From assembly GCF_003003795.1 (NCBI RefSeq), contig NZ_PVWK01000034.1, forward strand, positions 1 to 54,646: a stretch of DNA of 54,646 nucleotides. Direction: 5' to 3'. The translations under genes and the position numbers were made by a program. The DNA is from Stenomitos frigidus ULC18. Its GTDB lineage: Bacteria > Cyanobacteriota > Cyanobacteriia > Leptolyngbyales > Leptolyngbyaceae. The first letter of the stretch is position 1, and each line of letters begins with the position of its first letter. Below are positions 15,881 through 25,370 of the stretch, piece by piece. The notes beneath the pieces are model-generated. The model was not told the DNA's origin, searched no databases, and saw only the letters and a program-made list of their open reading frames with translations.

Positions 15881-16885
15881 CTAGCGACCAGCCGCAGTTT
15901 TGCCAGCTTTTTTAGTCGCTGCCTGCGTTTTAGCTAACACCTTGCCGCTACTGGTGAAATCGTTTAAATCCTTGTCGGTCAGCCTACTTTGCGTCCCGCT
16001 TTGATCTTTCCGAAACACTTCACCTTGACCATCTTTGCCAAAAATGCGCGTCACACCGAGGGCTTCAAAGAACTGATACCGTGCCCCACGAAAGGTTTTG
16101 CCAGCAGGCGATTCGACTGCACCTTGACTGTTGGTTAACGCATGGGCGATCGCTGCCACTTGCTGATGCTGCCACTCTCGCAACTTTTCTTTGGTGCCTT
16201 CCGGAGCCAGGTTTGCGAGTCCTTGCGCCATTTGCTGCAACCGATCGCCTGTCGTTTTTGCCGCCGCTACGGTTTTGTCTGCGACCACCTGACCACCCGC
16301 TCGGATCACGTCATACTGCTGATTGAGCGGCATTTGATTTTTGGTAATTTCAACACCACGAATGCCATTGTGTTGAAACTCCAGCAGCGCTTTCCCGTCA
16401 CGGTCTTCCATGACATAGGTATTCATCTTGTTCACATCTTGCAGCCGCAAAGCCTTGTCGTCTTGGGGTTTCAAGCGCATAGTGAAGTCTTCAGTCTGGT
16501 AAACGGTTTCGACCTTACTCGCGTTACCTTGCACCACACCAAACTCTTTCACCAGCGTCATGACGCTATCGCAAAGTGCGCGCTCGCGTGTCTGCCGGGG
16601 TAGTTGCTGCAATGCCTTCAATCCCTCACGAGCCGCCGCTGCACCTTTGGTCTTCAGCTCTTCACCCAGTCCCGATGCAGCGACTTCCTGAAACCGATCG
16701 CGTAGCCAGTTGCGGGTTGGCTCCTTGAGCTGCTCGTGCAACTCAATCATGGCGATCGCCATTGCTGGAACTTTAGTGGTCATGTCTTCCACAGCCTGAG
16801 CAACACCATCCTTGAGTCGCTTAGCCGTTTGAGACGGCTTCGCAGCAGGTTCAGTCGCTGGGACTGGGACTGTTATCGGCTCTGG
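15881..16885 (-). pseudogene. C-terminal part of a plasmid gene split by the IS630-bounded island
   Basis: The frame is open from the IS630 junction at 16885 to the stop at 15881, giving 334 residues. The part nearest the junction, PEPITVPVPATEPAAKPSQ, is a proline-rich linker. Then come helices (IELHEQLKEPTRNWLRDRF) and two short modules with the pattern YxxxxDFTMRLKPQDDKALRLQD and ARYQFFEALGVTRIFGKDGQG. These resemble the C-terminus of the giant protein and the product at 53016-53444. Its N-terminal half lies at 51788-52685, and the two rejoin in frame when 16888-51787 is removed. An internal GTG at 16792 could still yield a shorter product. Function is unknown. Confidence 0.75.
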
Positions 16886-17749
16886 TAAGTACTCAATCAG
16901 AATTAATTACACAAATAGACATTATAATCAATAAGACCATAAAGTTGTGTAGTGAATGAGGTCTTAGATGCTTTTCATTCGAGAAATAAACCCACTGTCG
17001 TTGAAGCTGCTGGAACGGATCTACCGCCAAAGCCGACATCATCAAGTACGGCAAAGAGCGCCTTGCTTAATGTTGGCTTCGCAAGGCATCAAGGTGGAAA
17101 AACTTATGACCACTTTAAATGCGAGCTATAAAACAATCTACAACTGGCTCAAGCGCTGGGAAACTGAGGGCATGATAGGACTGTATAACAAACCCGGTAG
17201 AGGGCGTAAGCGCACCTTTAATCAGGCACAAGAAGAAACCATTAGAGCATGGGCTAAACAAGAACCAAGACCATTAAAGCAAGTGCAACAGAAAGTCAAA
17301 GCAGCATGGAACATTGAAACCAGTACCGAAACGATTAAAAGAATACTTAAAACCTTCTCGATGAGTTGGCATCGGCTGCGGCGTGCTGTTGGTGGAGAGC
17401 CAGAACCGAGACAATACGAGGAGAAGAAGGCACAGCTAGAAGCCTTGAAGCGGTTAGAAAATGAGGGCAAGATCAACCTCTATTTCTTAGATCAAACAGG
17501 CTTTTGTTTAAGTCCTTCTGTACCCTATGGCTGGCAAGATAAGGGTGAATACTTAACCATTAAGAGTCGCCGTAGTCCACGCTTAAATGTCTTAGGTCTG
17601 ATGAATCGAAAAAATCATCTTGAAGCTTATGTTTCCACTCAAAGTATTAATTCTGATGTCGTGATTACTTGTATCGATACGTTCTTCCCCGTCGTCAATA
17701 AGCCAGCCGTTATTGTTGCCGACCAAGCCTCGATTCATACAAGTCATGC
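16886..17749 (+). mobile_element. IS630-family element, copy 1, truncated at its right end
   Basis: The left end is TA (16886-16887) followed by AGTACTCAATCAGAATTAAT, identical to copy 2. Identity with copy 2 continues to 17749, apart from a few substitutions and one extra GAA codon, and then stops abruptly. The last 220 bases of the element, including the right terminal repeat, are missing. IS630 elements insert at TA and duplicate it. The left flank is the interrupted plasmid gene. Confidence 0.88.
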
Positions 17750-17831
17750 GGTTCCATTGAGTTTTGAGAATGAGAGAGTGGGTGGAAAGGGAATTTTCTG
17801 GGCATCTCATCATCTCATCACCTCAAAATAG
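16968..17831 (+). pseudogene. IS630-family transposase, truncated
   Basis: 287 residues. The first 260 match the intact transposase at 50785. They include the winged-helix N-terminus, the first catalytic Asp in YFLDQTGF and the second in VIVADQASIH. The last 27 residues come from unrelated DNA after the break at 17749. The third catalytic residue, Glu in LNLIEILW of copy 2, is absent, so the product cannot be active. Compared with copy 2 there is an extra Glu in FNQAQEET, an Ala/Thr change near VNKP, and a Thr/Pro change before SHA. Confidence 0.88.
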
Positions 17832-17852
17832 GTTGATTCACCTTTCGGCTTC

Positions 17853-19355
17853 CTATTGCTCAATCAACTGCTCTCCTTTTTCTATATTGCGATCGGCATG
17901 TTCCCAGATCGCGTCGAACGCTGTTTTTTCCTTGGCTGATTCGAGTCTAACTGCCAAACCTTTCCTGGTAAGCTCCTGATTAGCATGGTAGAAATCACTC
18001 AACTTTCTGTAGAACTGATGAGAAGTGGGGAGCAAATACACATCGTTATCCAACACGCCAGTGAAGCACTCATTCGATGTCTCACAGATAGTCAACATAA
18101 TTAAAAGTCTTTGACTAAATTGATAATCCGTTAGAGCCTCCTGAAAGTATCTGAGCGCGGGATGTTGGCTAGTATTTGATGCTTGCTGAAGTAGCTTTAA
18201 CTCGTTTCCGATACTGTCAATACTAGAAGCAAACTCCGCAGTAGACATGCCTGATTTTAGGGCACTCGAAAGTTGATTGAAACTGGTGGCAAAGTTGCGT
18301 AACTTTTGCTTTACGGGTTCATTTATAAACTCATCAAGTGCTTCATTGTAGGTTTTTCTAGTCTTGATTGCCTCTGCGGAAACGGTTGTTCCTTCCGTTG
18401 GGATTTTTCTCAGTCGATCAATTGCGCCGCGCAGGTTGGCTTCAGCATCTTTGCGCTTTGTCGCATCTGTGGTGCCTTGATTCGCTGCAAACTGCTGATA
18501 GAGACCCTTTGCGTCATTGAAGTTTTGCACCGCAGTATGCTCACGATCACGTTGATTTTGAGCCACTGTGAGGATTTGCTGGTATTCTTTCAGGCGATTT
18601 TGGGCATCGCCGAAAATTGGTAACGATGCTTTCAGGTCAACAGGATTGCCGAAACTGTTTTGAATTAGATCTAAATGCTCGATCGCAGCTTCCAGTTTAA
18701 CTACATGATCTGCCCACTCTTCCTCAGGAAGGACAGGCAATCGCTGAACAGCATCGCGGGCCGCTTCACTCATTGTTGCTGCTTCCTGAAACAACTTCGT
18801 CGCATCAATGTTGGTTTTGCAGAGAGCATATTTTGAGGTTAATGCCTGAGCATCCTTAACACCAAAGCCGGGAAATGGAGGAATTCCTTGAAGCTGAGTG
18901 GTCGCCTTGTTCCAACCAGCCTCAGCCGTGTTTAAGGCTTCTGCGTCTGAAAGGGTTGTTGTATTACAAGTCTCGCGCAATAAGGTTTCAGCTTGAGCAA
19001 TTTTATTGTATTGCTCGGTTCTGAAATAGTTGCCTGCGATCGCGCTTCCCACAATAGCGACTGTAATTCCAGAAGCAATAATTGCCATCTTGAGACTGAG
19101 CCGATGCTTTGGAACTGTTCGCAGCGCTGGCGCGATCGTGATCTCGGAAGGTGCTTCAGTTACCTGCTCTGCTTCAATTGATGGAGACTGCACAGAGGTG
19201 GGAAGAGACCCAAGGGCTGGGCCTGGAGCCAGAGGTGGTAGCGGTGCAACGTCGTCTGGCAATTTAGTCGAACCTTGCGGTTCTAAAGCTTGAGGAACAT
19301 TCTGACGGTCCGAGTCAAGCGTTTTGTGAGAATTATTAGAATGGATGGTGGCCAT
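17853..19355 (-). CDS. membrane-anchored coiled-coil protein in the CHAT/nSTAND operon
   Basis: About 500 residues from the ATG at 19355, chosen because AGGGAAGGG lies 7 bases upstream. Upstream codons back to 19463 lack this signal. Residues 1-95 are polar and Pro-rich and probably cytoplasmic. One membrane segment follows (MAIIASGITVAIVGSAIAG, about 100-120). The remainder is a long helical, probably extracytoplasmic domain with many Ala, Gln and Glu residues and several Cys. No enzyme motif is visible. It is the last gene of the operon, about 155 bases after the NTPase gene on the same strand. An anchored receptor or effector for the neighbouring signalling proteins is possible, but the family is not recognised. 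Confidence 0.7.
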   Translation of the reverse strand: MATIHSNNSHKTLDSDRQNVPQALEPQGSTKLPDDVAPLPPLAPGPALGSLPTSVQSPSIEAEQVTEAPSEITIAPALRTVPKHRLSLKMAIIASGITVAIVGSAIAGNYFRTEQYNKIAQAETLLRETCNTTTLSDAEALNTAEAGWNKATTQLQGIPPFPGFGVKDAQALTSKYALCKTNIDATKLFQEAATMSEAARDAVQRLPVLPEEEWADHVVKLEAAIEHLDLIQNSFGNPVDLKASLPIFGDAQNRLKEYQQILTVAQNQRDREHTAVQNFNDAKGLYQQFAANQGTTDATKRKDAEANLRGAIDRLRKIPTEGTTVSAEAIKTRKTYNEALDEFINEPVKQKLRNFATSFNQLSSALKSGMSTAEFASSIDSIGNELKLLQQASNTSQHPALRYFQEALTDYQFSQRLLIMLTICETSNECFTGVLDNDVYLLPTSHQFYRKLSDFYHANQELTRKGLAVRLESAKEKTAFDAIWEHADRNIEKGEQLIEQ

Positions 19356-19510
19356 GGTGATGCCCTTCCCTGATTTAAGATGTGATACGGGTAGATACGG
19401 AAAACGGAAAATATAGCACGTTAAGGAATTGGGGGCTGAGTAGCAATGGAACAGTGGCAGCACTTCCTGTAGCGATGAAATATGGGCGTTACGACACAGT
19501 CTGTTGGTGC

Positions 19511-22500
19511 TCAGAGAGTTGTTGGGGCACCTTCTCTCGGTGGCAGATTAGGACATGTGGATTCATAAGGAATATCATCTCCCATAAACTTTTGCCATTC
19601 ATCCATTGTGAGATTACGCCATACCTTCTGGCAAACCATCTCAGCCAGCCTATCGGTAGATACAAGCCAGAGGCGAACAGTATTGTCATAGCTACCTGAA
19701 GCTAAATATTTGCCATCTGGAGTAAAGGCAACGGATGTGATACTTTGATTATGATTTTCCAGGACAATGGGAAGTACATTGATTTTGATTTTGCCTGACT
19801 TCCAATCAATCTGGTTGATGCGCCACAGCCGGATACTGCGATCGAAGCTGCCCGAAGCTAATGTTTTCCCATCTGGACTAAAGGCTACCGAACTTACCCA
19901 AGCGCTGTGTCCTTTCAAACGAACATGAACTGGATACTTCGGATCAAGGTTCTCCAAATTCCATACTTGTAGCTCCCAATCATCACTGGCTGAAGCCAGC
20001 AACTTTCCATCTGGGCTGAATGCAATTGACCAGACTCTACCATTGTGATTTTGTAGAACAATCGGATCCGTATCGGGTCGTTCTACATTCCAGAGACAAA
20101 TTTTGCGATCGTTGCCTGCCGATGCCAAGGTCTTGCCATCTGGACTAAATGCAACGGAGGTGATGCCATCTGTGTGCCCTTTTCCTTTGAAAGAGATTGG
20201 CTCAGGCTCAAGTTGATTCAAGTTCCAGAGCTTAACCGTGCCATCGATTTTCCAACTGCCCGATGCCAACCATTTTCCATCTGGGCTAAAGGCAACAGAG
20301 CTGACCCCATCTCGGTGTCCTTTCAATTCTCTGAGCCAAACATCCGAAGGCTTTCGTAAATCCCACAGACGGATGTTGTTGTCGGCACTGCCTGCGGCTA
20401 GTAACTGAGTTTGGCGATCGGCGCTGACAAACAGCGCGACTCCAAATACCTTACCGCAACGCTTAAAGATTTCCAGTTCAGTGATTTTCGGTTCAGTATC
20501 AAGTTGGCTGAGCTTCCACAACCGCACCGTACCATCTTCACTCCCCGAAGCTAGCAGTTGATCCGGCCCATCCTGGGAACTGATAGCGATCGAGCGTACT
20601 TTTTCTTGATGCCCTTTCAGAATCCTAGGCTGAGCAATGGGGGGATTCAAATCCCAAAGTCGCACAGTATTGTCCGCACTAGCTGAAGCCAAAAACTGAC
20701 TGTCTGGACTGAAGGCCACTGAGAAGATATCAAAAGTATGTCCGCGAATAACCTGAGGTGCTTTTTCAAATTCATGAGCATCCCAAAGTCGAATGGTTTG
20801 GTCATCGCTGGCGGAGGCTAACATTTTGCCATCAGGGCTAAACGCCAGGGTTCGGATCTTTTCTGTATGCGCTGTGAGGACTTCGGGTACGGCTCGATAC
20901 TGACTCATATCCCAAAGGCGAATGGTACGATCATCGCTGGCAGAAGCCAATGTCTGTCCATCGGGACTAAAGGCGAGAGCATTAACCTGCTCCTCATGAC
21001 CATAGCGAACAGTGGGTTCTTTATCTGGTGTTTGAGCAGGCTCTTGCACATCCCAAAGCCATATAGATCGGTCAAAACAGCCCACAGCCAACTGAGATCC
21101 ATCTGGAGATGTATCGGGGCTAAAGGCAAGAGAACAGACACTTCCCATTTCTCCCTTCAAACTATGTTCCTTTAGCACGATAGGGAATTGATCCGGCTGA
21201 TGCCAATGCTGCCATAGCTTGACTGTTTTATCCTCGCTCCCAGATGCCAGGAGGTTTCCATCTGGACTAAAGGCAATGCATCTTACTCCTTGGTCATGAT
21301 TTCCGATCACGGTGCAGACGGCATCTTCGTGATGTAAATCCCACAGCCTGATGGTCGTGTTACCGAGATTAGCAGAGGCTAACCAGTGTCCGTCGGGGCT
21401 AAAGGCAAGTGAGTAGACCTCTTTTTCGCAAGCACTATTCTCATGCTGATTATCCAGGGTTTTGGGTTTAGAACCATGCTGCGATCGATTCCAGTTCCAT
21501 AGCCAAATTTTGCCATCTAGGCTAGCCGCAGCTAGTTTTGTGCCATCTGGACTAAAGGCGATCGAGGAAAATGCACTGGTATGCGCTTTCAATATGTTGC
21601 TGAAATGAGACGCACTCAGAACTTTTCTCAGTGCATCATCCACCCGATCTAACACTTGAAGTTTATCCTGCTGATTGAAGTGATATGCTTGCCGCGCTAG
21701 CAATGCGGCTACTTCATGTTGTTGCAGCAGTTTTTGCTGTAGTGATTGAGCTGCTAATTCTTTTTTAATTGTGTGGGTTCGATTCATTATTTCCTTATTT
21801 ATTTTTTGTTCATGTTGATGGCGCTCTTGTTCAATGTCTTGCTGATCTTGCTCACGTTGTCGCTGATCTAAATGGCGTTTTTGCCAATCTAGAATTGGCT
21901 GAGCGAGAACATCATGACGAATTTCAAATCGTTCCTTGATTGGTTGATTAGGCAACGGATCGACCGTTTTCAAAATACGATAACCTTCACCAGCCAGAAG
22001 ATTCAATAGATCAATCATCTCAGTACTATCACAATGAATACGCCCTGCTAAATCAGCAGCAGAATGAACACATTTAGTTTTGGAAGGTGTTACCAGATAG
22101 TTAAAGACTTTAAAGATGATATCTTTCTGTTTCTCCCCAAGTTTTCCCATAGCTTGATTCAAGTGCTCATTAACAATCTTTTTTACACCACCTAGGTTAT
22201 TCAAGGTTTGTAGGCACAGGAACTTTAAATCACATTTTATTTTCTCTGCCCAAATGTACTGCATTACCAATTGGAGCAAAGGGGCTTCAAATTCTTCGTT
22301 TCCGGAGTTCCCGGAGGTAGATGAGTCGCTAGTTTCATCCTGAGTACCCTCAAGATCCTTTATGGAGAGGGGCCCAAGCTGATCCAAGACCGCCTCAACC
22401 AGTTCAGGGTCGATATCGATTGCCTTGGATGGCTGGTGGGTGGGTTCCTCAATGGGTTTGACCAGATCCGCGATCGTTGGATTTTCTCCCAGTTGCTTCA

Positions 22501-23701
22501 TCTGCAAGAGATGGTCGAAAATACTCGGGATATATGCCTCAAAATGTTTGAGTAAATCCCTTGCCTCATCGCGAATAGAGATCAGGAAATGAACTGGCAG
22601 TTCAGAATGATTTACTGCACGAGCAAGTTCAGCGACAAAACTGTCCTCTTTCATACTCGGCTGTTGGTACTGGAAAAATTCCTCAAACTGATCGAGAATG
22701 ATAAACAAGTGTACGTTTTGCTCGTCTCTGGCAAGGCGCTCTGCCCAGCCCTGCAAGGTTTCAGTCAATGAAGCTCGCGGTTCTGGGGCTAAGATATTGG
22801 GAAAGCGTTCTTTGAGATCTGTCTCAATCTGCTGAACTAAGTCAGTCACTGGATTGTTTTGCCAGGACTTGAAGGTAATCACCTCGCTGAGGTTACCCGT
22901 CCTCTCCCGAAAGACACGCGCGATCTCCTGGAGAACACGACTCTTGCCCGTACCGTTACCAGCGGATAGTACTGTTAGTCGGGAGGTTTGGAAATAGTCG
23001 GCGACAATCTGCTGAAGGTTGTATTCCCCAATAGGTTTGACAATTGCATTTTTTGCTGATACGCGATCCAGGTGCTTGAGTTCTAGTCGATCGTCAAGGA
23101 TATTGAGGATGCGCTCATGGAAACGATCAAGTTTAGCAAGGGCATCTTGGCGCATGGCAATCAGGAAATTGACTAACAGGTCAGATCGGTTGACCCAGCG
23201 AGGGAATTCATCAGCGAATGTTCCCGCCCCAGCTTCTCGGGCGTGATACTGGAAGTATTCCTCAAACTGGTCAAGAATGAGGAACAGTTGTCCAAATCCT
23301 TGCCCTCCCCCCAACTTTTTCGTCCAAACTTGCAGGCTTTCAGTCGGTGTTGGCTCCATTTGCAAGTGAGTCGGGTTCATGTTCATTGCTTCGGCAACCG
23401 AATCCCGAATCTTCTCCAATAGCTCTTTTAAAGGGTTTTGTTGATGCCAGTCCCTAAAGACGACAACCACTAAGTGAGGTTTACCCGCTTCACGCCTCTG
23501 CTTGGCATTTCGGTGGACTATAGGTAGAACACCAGCCTCTAGAATTGAACTCTTCCCTACTCCACTTTCCCCCAACAAAACTGTCAGGCGAGAGACATAC
23601 AAGCTTCTAGCAATCTTTCTTTCTTGCTCTTCTCGTCCAAAAAAGAACCGTGCTTCTTCTTCTGAGAAGGGAGTCAATCCTGGGTAAAGTTGAGGATTCA
23701 T
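19511..23701 (-). CDS. nSTAND NTPase with duplicated NTPase modules and 14 WD40 repeats
   Basis: 1396 residues. The N-terminus YPGLTPFSEEEARFFFGRE is typical of nSTAND1 proteins. Walker A is GESGVGKS (44-51) and Walker B LILDQFEEYF. A second, related module follows with GNGTGKS (248-254) and IILDQFEEFF (about 334-343). Both modules have a following (R/N)xSxLxVxFLI segment and end in xxVKPI. A winged-helix-like part and a Gln/Glu-rich coiled coil (about 620-690) lead to 14 WD40 repeats, each with AFSPDGxxLAS and a W-D/N-L type end. That is enough for two seven-bladed propellers. STAND proteins oligomerise on ligand binding and activate effectors. The Shine-Dalgarno GGAG lies inside the last codons of the CHAT-SIR2 gene, and the gap is 4 bases, so translation is coupled. 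Confidence 0.93.
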   Translation of the reverse strand: MNPQLYPGLTPFSEEEARFFFGREEQERKIARSLYVSRLTVLLGESGVGKSSILEAGVLPIVHRNAKQRREAGKPHLVVVVFRDWHQQNPLKELLEKIRDSVAEAMNMNPTHLQMEPTPTESLQVWTKKLGGGQGFGQLFLILDQFEEYFQYHAREAGAGTFADEFPRWVNRSDLLVNFLIAMRQDALAKLDRFHERILNILDDRLELKHLDRVSAKNAIVKPIGEYNLQQIVADYFQTSRLTVLSAGNGTGKSRVLQEIARVFRERTGNLSEVITFKSWQNNPVTDLVQQIETDLKERFPNILAPEPRASLTETLQGWAERLARDEQNVHLFIILDQFEEFFQYQQPSMKEDSFVAELARAVNHSELPVHFLISIRDEARDLLKHFEAYIPSIFDHLLQMKQLGENPTIADLVKPIEEPTHQPSKAIDIDPELVEAVLDQLGPLSIKDLEGTQDETSDSSTSGNSGNEEFEAPLLQLVMQYIWAEKIKCDLKFLCLQTLNNLGGVKKIVNEHLNQAMGKLGEKQKDIIFKVFNYLVTPSKTKCVHSAADLAGRIHCDSTEMIDLLNLLAGEGYRILKTVDPLPNQPIKERFEIRHDVLAQPILDWQKRHLDQRQREQDQQDIEQERHQHEQKINKEIMNRTHTIKKELAAQSLQQKLLQQHEVAALLARQAYHFNQQDKLQVLDRVDDALRKVLSASHFSNILKAHTSAFSSIAFSPDGTKLAAASLDGKIWLWNWNRSQHGSKPKTLDNQHENSACEKEVYSLAFSPDGHWLASANLGNTTIRLWDLHHEDAVCTVIGNHDQGVRCIAFSPDGNLLASGSEDKTVKLWQHWHQPDQFPIVLKEHSLKGEMGSVCSLAFSPDTSPDGSQLAVGCFDRSIWLWDVQEPAQTPDKEPTVRYGHEEQVNALAFSPDGQTLASASDDRTIRLWDMSQYRAVPEVLTAHTEKIRTLAFSPDGKMLASASDDQTIRLWDAHEFEKAPQVIRGHTFDIFSVAFSPDSQFLASASADNTVRLWDLNPPIAQPRILKGHQEKVRSIAISSQDGPDQLLASGSEDGTVRLWKLSQLDTEPKITELEIFKRCGKVFGVALFVSADRQTQLLAAGSADNNIRLWDLRKPSDVWLRELKGHRDGVSSVAFSPDGKWLASGSWKIDGTVKLWNLNQLEPEPISFKGKGHTDGITSVAFSPDGKTLASAGNDRKICLWNVERPDTDPIVLQNHNGRVWSIAFSPDGKLLASASDDWELQVWNLENLDPKYPVHVRLKGHSAWVSSVAFSPDGKTLASGSFDRSIRLWRINQIDWKSGKIKINVLPIVLENHNQSITSVAFTPDGKYLASGSYDNTVRLWLVSTDRLAEMVCQKVWRNLTMDEWQKFMGDDIPYESTCPNLPPREGAPTTL

Positions 23702-23705
23702 ATTA

Positions 23706-25349
23706 TTATCTCCAATGATTGTAAAGGGATCTCTTCTCCAAAGCTTCTATCTGCTTGGCTAACTCCAGTCGGTACCTTTCCAAGTCGCTGTCGAGTAGCT
23801 CTACGTTCCGCCCACTCCAGAACCCTTTATCTAGAGATCCGATTCTTGACTGATGGATCATCCAAGATTTCTGACCTAAAAGCTTCTTGCCCCAAAGCCG
23901 ATTGACAATGATCCGCAAATTCACATCACTGGGACTATAGCCCATAAACAAAATATTACTGCTTCTCAAAATCTGCAAAATATCTTTTGGAAATGCTCTT
24001 TCGATCTCTTGATTGACCAAATAATTAATGTGTTGATCTTCGGTAATGACAAAGTTATTAGTTACGCCATAGAGCTTAAGAATAAGAGGACGATTGCCGT
24101 GTAACACTACTTGATCAGAGGTGATGAGACGAGACTCTTCTCCAGAGGGTGTATATCGAAAACGCCCCTGTGTATTTTCTCCATCTGTCTCCGCCACATA
24201 GGATAACAAATCAAATAATTGATTGTTTTTTACAAAGGCACTTTCCAACATGTTATCGTAGTTGGTAGTTACTAACAGTTTATAGGGAAGGGGAAACTCT
24301 TTCTTTAGCATTTCTCCTGGAAGGGTAGCAAAAAATTTGTGAAATTTGTTGGTGTGAGATCTTTCTCGAAAGAGTCTATCCAACTTTTGATAGACATTAT
24401 GGAGACTAGACTCAAACGCGATGTGTTGGGCGAGGCATTGGAGCTTTAACTGTGCAACTGCTAGCGCCTGTTCATGTTCCGGACAAGCTATTGCCGCTCC
24501 TTCTAGCAAGGTTTTTCTGAGAGGGCAATCTGCTGGAAGATTCTCGTTACTAACTAGGCAAACTGAACAGGGAGATCCCTGTAAATATTGATAGTTATTA
24601 GCAAGTTCCAGATCTTGTGCCAAGTAATCTACTAACTCGATGTTACTGATTCTCTCATTCGATGGCTGCCCGTCATCCAAGTTTATCCCCGAACCAAGAA
24701 AAGGAATGACTTCACCATTTTTGAAAGCATTAATAACTGAATTGTAGTGAAGGGAATCCGGTAAATCTAGACTCTTTCTTGGCGGAATGGTTGGTTTTTC
24801 CAAAAAGATTGGCAGTAAATCGCTCTGTATTCCCTGCAATTCAAGAGCAATGCGACCAAAATTAAAAGCTTCTCTATAGGAACGTTCTGTGATCAGGGTT
24901 GCATAAAAATTGGCGGCAAATTGAATAGCTGCGTCGTCTGTAATATCACCTTTCATACCAATCACATATTGGATATGTTTGTGAATTGCCTTAGCCTGAT
25001 CTTCGCTATGGCAAGCATTCAAGAAAACACACTCAACTGTATCCTTGAATTGCTCAAATAGCCTTCCTAATGTACTTACCTCCACGGATTGAGAGTTTCC
25101 AGACTCATTCTCAAAAACCAAACCCCCTTCTTTTCCATGTCCGCAGAAATGGACAATTTGAGGTTCTTTTTCCTGTAGAAGTGGAATTAAATCGTCAGGT
25201 TGAACAGCCAATTCAGGGATAATTTCAAACCGATCTCGGTTTTTAGATCGCTCTATTTTTTCTTTGATTTCTTTGATTTCTCTGTCGGCACGCAATTTTA
25301 CGTTGTCGTTTGGGTTTGATGTCAAAATCAGAATTTTTTTATGCAGCAT
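23706..25349 (-). CDS. CHAT caspase-like protease fused to a SIR2-like domain
   Basis: 547 residues from the ATG at 25349, which has GAGG 8 bases upstream. An ATG at 25355 is too close to that signal. The CHAT half starts ILILTSNPNDNVKLRADREIKEI, as in cyanobacterial CHAT proteins. Its catalytic dyad is His in VHFCGHG (about 71) and Cys in VFLNACHS (about 113). The second half is SIR2-like: VIPFLGSGIN (about 219), TTNYDNMLESA (about 363) and ILFMGYSPSD (about 470). The usual active-site His of Sir2 (LHG) is Tyr here (LKLYG, about 427). Four cysteines at about 261, 264, 275 and 289 could form a zinc knuckle. Two potential killing domains in one chain, next to an nSTAND sensor, suggest an abortive-infection effector. 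Confidence 0.9.
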   Translation of the reverse strand: MLHKKILILTSNPNDNVKLRADREIKEIKEKIERSKNRDRFEIIPELAVQPDDLIPLLQEKEPQIVHFCGHGKEGGLVFENESGNSQSVEVSTLGRLFEQFKDTVECVFLNACHSEDQAKAIHKHIQYVIGMKGDITDDAAIQFAANFYATLITERSYREAFNFGRIALELQGIQSDLLPIFLEKPTIPPRKSLDLPDSLHYNSVINAFKNGEVIPFLGSGINLDDGQPSNERISNIELVDYLAQDLELANNYQYLQGSPCSVCLVSNENLPADCPLRKTLLEGAAIACPEHEQALAVAQLKLQCLAQHIAFESSLHNVYQKLDRLFRERSHTNKFHKFFATLPGEMLKKEFPLPYKLLVTTNYDNMLESAFVKNNQLFDLLSYVAETDGENTQGRFRYTPSGEESRLITSDQVVLHGNRPLILKLYGVTNNFVITEDQHINYLVNQEIERAFPKDILQILRSSNILFMGYSPSDVNLRIIVNRLWGKKLLGQKSWMIHQSRIGSLDKGFWSGRNVELLDSDLERYRLELAKQIEALEKRSLYNHWR

Positions 25350-25370
25350 TGTCATTTCCTCTTTGCTTTC

